A stretch of DNA of 16,398 bases, taken from JBCCFW01 sp039029535 (GTDB lineage: Bacteria > Acidobacteriota > JBCCFW01). Positions within the stretch are counted from its first letter, which is position 1. Each line of letters starts with the position of its first letter. The stretch covers positions 1 through 16,398 of the forward strand of contig JBCCFW010000169.1 of NCBI GenBank assembly GCA_039029535.1, written 5' to 3'. A model generated the notes under the pieces. That model ran no database searches. It was not told the DNA's origin and worked only from the letters and a program-made list of their open reading frames with translations. This document shows, in pieces, positions 12,796-16,398 of this stretch. Position numbers and translations under genes: made by a program.

Positions 12796-14330
12796 CACTT
12801 CACCTTCTTGATGGCAGCAGCGAGATCGGGCTGGGGGCCGATGTTCTGTGAGAGGGGAGCCTTCGGACCGGCGACCTGCGCCGTGCCGGTCGACACGAGG
12901 ATCTTGCGGAGCTTCTCGGGCGCGAGCGGCTCGCCGAGCGTCTTCTTCGCGTAGCCCTGGATGCAGGCCGCAGCCCCCGCCACCAGCGGCGTGGCGCTCG
13001 ACGTGCCGGTGAAGCACTGCGTGTACCACTTGTTCGGATCGGAACCGCCCTGGGCGTCGCCATAGCCGGTGGAGGTGACGTGAAAGCCCCAGCCGTGGGC
13101 GTCGACGATGCCGCCGTAGTTCGAGAAGAAGATCCGCGAGCGCGGCTCGCCGAGCTGGTCGTACTTGCCGAAGCCGTAGGAGGCCAGCTCGTCACCGTAG
13201 TAGTTGAGGCCGTTGTTGGGAGGGATGCCCGCACCGACGACGATGGCGCCCGAGTCCTTCTGGAGACCGGTGTCCGCATACATCTTGCGGTCGAGGTCCT
13301 CGCCGGAGTTGCCGGCGGCCTCGATGACGACGATGCCCTTCTCCACCGCCGCGCGGATGGCGGCGAAGACGTCGTCCCAGTACTGCATGGCGATGTACTT
13401 GCCGTTGTTCGGTCCCTTCGCCTGGAGCTCGATGAGGAGGACGTCGCCCGCCTTGAGCTTGGACGTCGCGTCGGAGATCGAGCCGGCCGGTGCGAAGAGC
13501 TCGCCGTCGTAGGCCGAGTGCGTTGCCGCCTTCGCTTCGTGGCAGATGCCCACCGTGCCGATGCTCCCGGGCTGGCTGAGCATGGCACCCATGACGGCCG
13601 TGCCATGGTTCTTCCAGCCCTCGTTCTCCAGGGGCGTGCCGCCGAGGTGCTTGATGTCCGGCAGGCTCTCGTGGTCGAAGTGCCAGCCTCCTTCGATGTC
13701 GCACACCGTCACGCCCTTGCCCTTGGCTCCGTGCGTGCCCCACACGCAGAGCGCGCCGATGCCCTCGGGGGCCGAGTCGAGGTAGCCCTGGGTGAACTCG
13801 AAGTTGCGGCTGCCCGGGTCGCTGCCGGCGGGCATGCTCGCGGGGATGGGCTGGGGCGCGACGACCGCCTTCCAGACCGAGTCGTGACGGTTGAGCTCCT
13901 TGACGAGGTCGTGGACGTGCTTGCCGAGCTTGGGCCGGATGCGCATGAAGCCGGCCTTGGCGAAGTTCGCGTCGACCTTCTCTCGATGATGTTGGGGCGC
14001 CAGCTTCTGGCGGATGTCCCGGAGCTTGCGGGCGAGCGGGAAGTGCTGGTGCGCAGAGTGGACGTCGAACTTGTTGAGGACGTCGTTGAGCTTGCCGAGC
14101 GGACCCGAACGCTCCTGAGGCGCCTGCACGCCGTCCTGGGTCGGCACGATCTGACTGTCGTGCTTGAGCTCGCAGACGATGTAGTCGGGGGCGTCGACGT
14201 GCTCCAGGCCACGGCACAGGAAGCCGTGGTCGTGGATCTTGCCCTTCACCATCTTGGCGAGACGGTCCGCCTTCTTCTTCCGCGGCCGCTTCGACTCGAG
14301 GAAGCTCTTGAGACTCTTCTTCTTGGCCAT
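12795..14330 (-). CDS. Subtilisin-family (S8) serine protease, no signal peptide
   Basis: A 511-aa protease. The N-terminus is Lys/Arg-rich (MAKKKSLKSFLESKRPRKKK) with no signal sequence, so it is probably cytoplasmic. Residues about 45-165 form a propeptide-like region, ending FMRIRPKLGKHVHDLVKEL and VWKAVVAPQPIPASMP. The catalytic domain has Asp211 (VCDIEGGWHFDHE), His242 (NHGTAVMG), the oxyanion Asn341 (EAAGNSGED) and Ser444 (FTGTSSATPLVAGAA), all in normal S8 order. The start at ATG 14330 has GGAGG 6 bases upstream, 12 bases after the radical SAM stop; its own stop overlaps the next gene. A cytosolic subtilase directly behind a RiPP-type radical SAM gene suggests it may process a modified peptide or protein, which is inference. 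A housekeeping or regulatory protease is the alternative. Confidence 0.92.
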   Translation of the reverse strand: MAKKKSLKSFLESKRPRKKKADRLAKMVKGKIHDHGFLCRGLEHVDAPDYIVCELKHDSQIVPTQDGVQAPQERSGPLGKLNDVLNKFDVHSAHQHFPLARKLRDIRQKLAPQHHREKVDANFAKAGFMRIRPKLGKHVHDLVKELNRHDSVWKAVVAPQPIPASMPAGSDPGSRNFEFTQGYLDSAPEGIGALCVWGTHGAKGKGVTVCDIEGGWHFDHESLPDIKHLGGTPLENEGWKNHGTAVMGAMLSQPGSIGTVGICHEAKAATHSAYDGELFAPAGSISDATSKLKAGDVLLIELQAKGPNNGKYIAMQYWDDVFAAIRAAVEKGIVVIEAAGNSGEDLDRKMYADTGLQKDSGAIVVGAGIPPNNGLNYYGDELASYGFGKYDQLGEPRSRIFFSNYGGIVDAHGWGFHVTSTGYGDAQGGSDPNKWYTQCFTGTSSATPLVAGAAACIQGYAKKTLGEPLAPEKLRKILVSTGTAQVAGPKAPLSQNIGPQPDLAAAIKKVK

Positions 14331-14342
14331 GATGGTCCTCCG

Positions 14343-16205
14343 TCAGGCAACAGCGGGTTGCGCTTCGTGATGGGAAGCCCGACGTCGCACGACGCCGAGG
14401 CTCAGGATCCTTCCGCCGAGCTCCACGACGAGCCGGTCGTCGCGAAGCCGTCGGACGCTGTCGATGAGATCGGTCTCGCTGGAGCCCAGCGAGCGCACGA
14501 GCCGCTCGACGCTTCGCGCTTCGTCGCAAGCGACGAGCACCCGGGCGTCGAGTCCGGTCAGGGCGTGCTGCGGTCGCGTGGCGACCGGCCGTCGGTCCTC
14601 GACCAGCACGAGGGTCGAGGTCGGGTAGACGTCGAGCTTGGGGCGGGTCTCTGCCGGCTGACGAGCCAACTCTTGCCACTCGGCCAGCCGCTCCAGCAGC
14701 GTGGCCGCTTCGGTCTCGAGACCGGGATCGTCGGCGAGCCGTGAGTCGAAGAAGTAGGCGAGCCGGGAGAGCTCGTCCTTCTCCAATGGGAAGACGTGGG
14801 AGTACGCCGCCGCCGGCTCCACGGCCGTGAAGCCCAGCTCGTCGGCTCGCTCGAAGTTCGGGCTGAACCTATCCAATCGGATGTTGCCGCCGTAGCGAGG
14901 CGCGGGCAGGTGGCTGAGCAGCGGGAGCAGCTCGGTCATGTCGCGGTAGTCGTCGGCCGTTTCACCGGGGAAGCCGAAGATGAGCCCCCAGGCGACCTCG
15001 ATGCCCAATTCTGCGCACCAGCGGAGGAGCTGGACGTTCTGCGTGGTCGTGCAGCCCTTGCGCATGAGCGCGAGCACGTGGTCGCTCAGGCTCTCGATGC
15101 CGGGCTGGATGGCGGTGATGCCGGCAGCCCGCAGCAGAGCGAGCTGCTCGAAGCGCAGGTTCGCCTTGGTCTCGTAGAACAGCTCGACGTCCAGCGGCTG
15201 CTCGGCGAGTCGGGGCAGGACCGTCTTGAGGTAGCCGAGATCCAGGATGTTGTCGACGGCCTCGAGCCGACGGACGCCGTGTCGCGAGCGGAGCCGACCC
15301 AGCTCGTCGAGGGCGCGCTCCGGCGACTTGCTGCGGAAGCCCATCCCCTGTCCGTTGAGACCGCAGAACGTGCAGTGTTGCTTGGCTCCCCACCAGCAGC
15401 CTCGCGAGGTCTCGAAGGGGACGCGGGCATCGACGTCGTCCCGCGACAGCTCCAGCCGGGCGAGGGTGTCGAAGTAATCGCGGAAGTCCGGGATGGGCAG
15501 GGCGTCGAGGTCTCGGACCGGAGACGTGGTGTCTTCCTCGGGCCTCGCGACGCTGCGGCTGAGGACGCCAGCCGCGGGCTCCGGTTCGCGACCCTCGAGC
15601 CAGGCGTCGACGAGCGGCGGGAAGGCCTCGTCGGCCTCCCCCGAGATCACGTGGTCGATGCAGTCGAACGACTCGAGGAGCTGTTGGCCCATGGGGCCTT
15701 CGCAGTTGGCCCCCCCGAACACGATGATCGGCGGGTCGGTGAGTCGCTTCACGCGGGTAGCCACCGCGAGGCTCGCGCAGGTCTGGTGGAAGGTCGTCGT
15801 GAACCCGAGCACCCGTGGCCGGTCCCGCGCGATGCTCTCCACGGCCCGCTCGACGAGCTCTTCCGAGCGTGCCCGCGCGGCGAGCAGGTCGGGGAGGAAC
15901 GGGTGGAGCTCGGGCAGCGGTTCGAGGAAGGTGGCGACGTAGTCGTCGGTCGGTGCGAGCTGCCCGGGGAAGGCCGCCTCGGCAAAGAGCCACTCGCCGA
16001 GCAGGGCGGGCATGGGGACGCCGAGACGGTGCTCGCCGGCCAGCAGCCGGTGGAGCTCGAGCCCGATGAGGCGGGCGTGCTCGAGGTTGAAGTAGGTCAC
16101 CCGAGCGTGTCGCCCACGCTCTTCCAGCCGCGCTTGCAGCAGGCTCACGCCGAGGGCCGGACGGCGTGCGCTACACGTGGGCATGACGGCGAAGAGCACG
16201 TCCAT
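14343..16205 (-). CDS. RiPP-maturation-type B12-binding radical SAM protein
   Basis: A 620-aa enzyme. An N-terminal cobalamin-binding-type domain (about 1-220; VLGFTTTFHQTCASLA, IIVFGGANCEGPMGQQLLES, DHVISGEADEAFPPLV) precedes a radical SAM barrel. The cluster motif is SRGCWWGAKQHCTFCGLNG, a CX7CX2C arrangement (Cys270, Cys278, Cys281) instead of CX3CX2C. This spacing is the hallmark of the 'RiPP maturation radical SAM protein 1' family. SAM-binding segments LEAVDNILDL, ETKANLRFEQLALLRAAGI, QPGIESLSDHVLALMRKG and WGLIFGFPGET follow. The C-terminal 100 residues look like the winged-helix tail common in the family (RPQHALTGLDARVLVACDE, LRDDRLVVELGGRILSL). ATG 16205 has AGGGGGG about 9 bases upstream. 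No precursor peptide is visible in the window, so the substrate is unknown. Confidence 0.88.
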   Translation of the reverse strand: MDVLFAVMPTCSARRPALGVSLLQARLEERGRHARVTYFNLEHARLIGLELHRLLAGEHRLGVPMPALLGEWLFAEAAFPGQLAPTDDYVATFLEPLPELHPFLPDLLAARARSEELVERAVESIARDRPRVLGFTTTFHQTCASLAVATRVKRLTDPPIIVFGGANCEGPMGQQLLESFDCIDHVISGEADEAFPPLVDAWLEGREPEPAAGVLSRSVARPEEDTTSPVRDLDALPIPDFRDYFDTLARLELSRDDVDARVPFETSRGCWWGAKQHCTFCGLNGQGMGFRSKSPERALDELGRLRSRHGVRRLEAVDNILDLGYLKTVLPRLAEQPLDVELFYETKANLRFEQLALLRAAGITAIQPGIESLSDHVLALMRKGCTTTQNVQLLRWCAELGIEVAWGLIFGFPGETADDYRDMTELLPLLSHLPAPRYGGNIRLDRFSPNFERADELGFTAVEPAAAYSHVFPLEKDELSRLAYFFDSRLADDPGLETEAATLLERLAEWQELARQPAETRPKLDVYPTSTLVLVEDRRPVATRPQHALTGLDARVLVACDEARSVERLVRSLGSSETDLIDSVRRLRDDRLVVELGGRILSLGVVRRRASHHEAQPAVA

Positions 16206-16398
16206 GGGTCACGACCCCCCTCGGAGCACGGCAACCTCTCGCTCGGCCCTTTCGGGCGAGCGGGTTACGAACCGCGTGGCCTGGCAAGTGACGGGTCATC
16301 ATGACACACTGACGCTTCAACTCACTGCGTTTCTGCCGCAGGTCGGGGACCTCGTTCGTCTCGGTGAATTGAGGGGAATTGGAGGAGTCCCTTCACCC
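16206..16398. other. Leader region upstream of the radical SAM operon
   Basis: This stretch should contain the operon promoter, but I see no confident boxes. A hairpin CGCTC-G-GCCC (16240-16249) / GGGC-GAGCG (16254-16262) has nine pairs, one bulged G and a TTTC loop; in the minus-strand transcript it sits 35 bases before the start codon. I looked for a RiPP precursor here. Only a 44-codon Arg-rich frame beginning at tandem ATGs near 16300 and running into the radical SAM gene is present, and it does not look like a leader-core peptide. Confidence 0.45.

Noticed and set aside
13080..14744. Long plus-strand frame (554 aa) opposite the subtilase and radical SAM genes
   Set aside because: It is an antisense frame of two clear protein genes, with low-complexity Val/Asp/Leu/Arg-rich sequence and no recognisable motif.
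16170..16303. 44-codon frame upstream of the radical SAM gene as a RiPP precursor
   Set aside because: It is Arg-rich, lacks a leader-like segment or Gly-Gly-type cleavage site, and overlaps the start of the radical SAM gene; composition suggests chance.
14796..16304. Long plus-strand frame (502 aa) opposite the radical SAM gene
   Set aside because: The minus-strand product has an intact CX7CX2C cluster motif and family architecture; the plus-strand frame is an Arg/Glu/Ala-rich shadow.

Overview
This is a high-GC bacterial window, probably from a Gram-negative soil or aquatic lineage such as Myxococcota, Acidobacteriota or Planctomycetota. The taxonomic guess is weak. It rests on GC-rich codon use, a Sec-exported giant RHS protein, an ECF sigma factor with a soluble zinc-finger/TPR partner, and a RiPP-type radical SAM enzyme. 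No rRNA, tRNA or CRISPR array is visible. All genes except two are on the minus strand.

Left part (1-8703): the 5' portion of an IS630-family transposase runs off the left edge, with a 48-bp palindrome covering its ribosome binding site. Next, in transcription order right to left, comes a very large secreted RHS/YD-repeat polymorphic toxin (1327-8703). Its parts are a signal peptide, a Cys-rich N-terminal region, RHS repeats, the RHS core, a pretoxin Hint autoprotease and a YwqJ-like deaminase toxin. It is followed 4 bases later by a SUKH-3 immunity gene (861-1322). The C-terminal cassette and immunity gene are visibly less GC-rich than the RHS body, as expected for exchangeable toxin tips.

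Middle (8921-10745): three tightly overlapping genes encode an ECF sigma factor, a soluble zinc-finger anti-sigma-like protein with TPR repeats, and a small protein resembling immunity proteins. They lie just upstream of the RHS gene in the same orientation, so they are candidate regulators or accessories of the toxin.

Divergent pair (11223-12370, plus strand): an alpha/beta hydrolase and an unrecognised 116-aa protein overlap by ATGA.

Right part (12391-16205, minus strand): a compact three-gene operon encodes a RiPP-maturation-type B12/radical SAM enzyme, a subtilisin-family protease without a signal peptide, and a 134-aa protein. The last one reads like a free-standing copy of the protease's own N-terminal prodomain. 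This combination of rSAM, cytosolic subtilase and coupled propeptide-like protein, with no obvious precursor peptide, is the best candidate here for an undescribed system.
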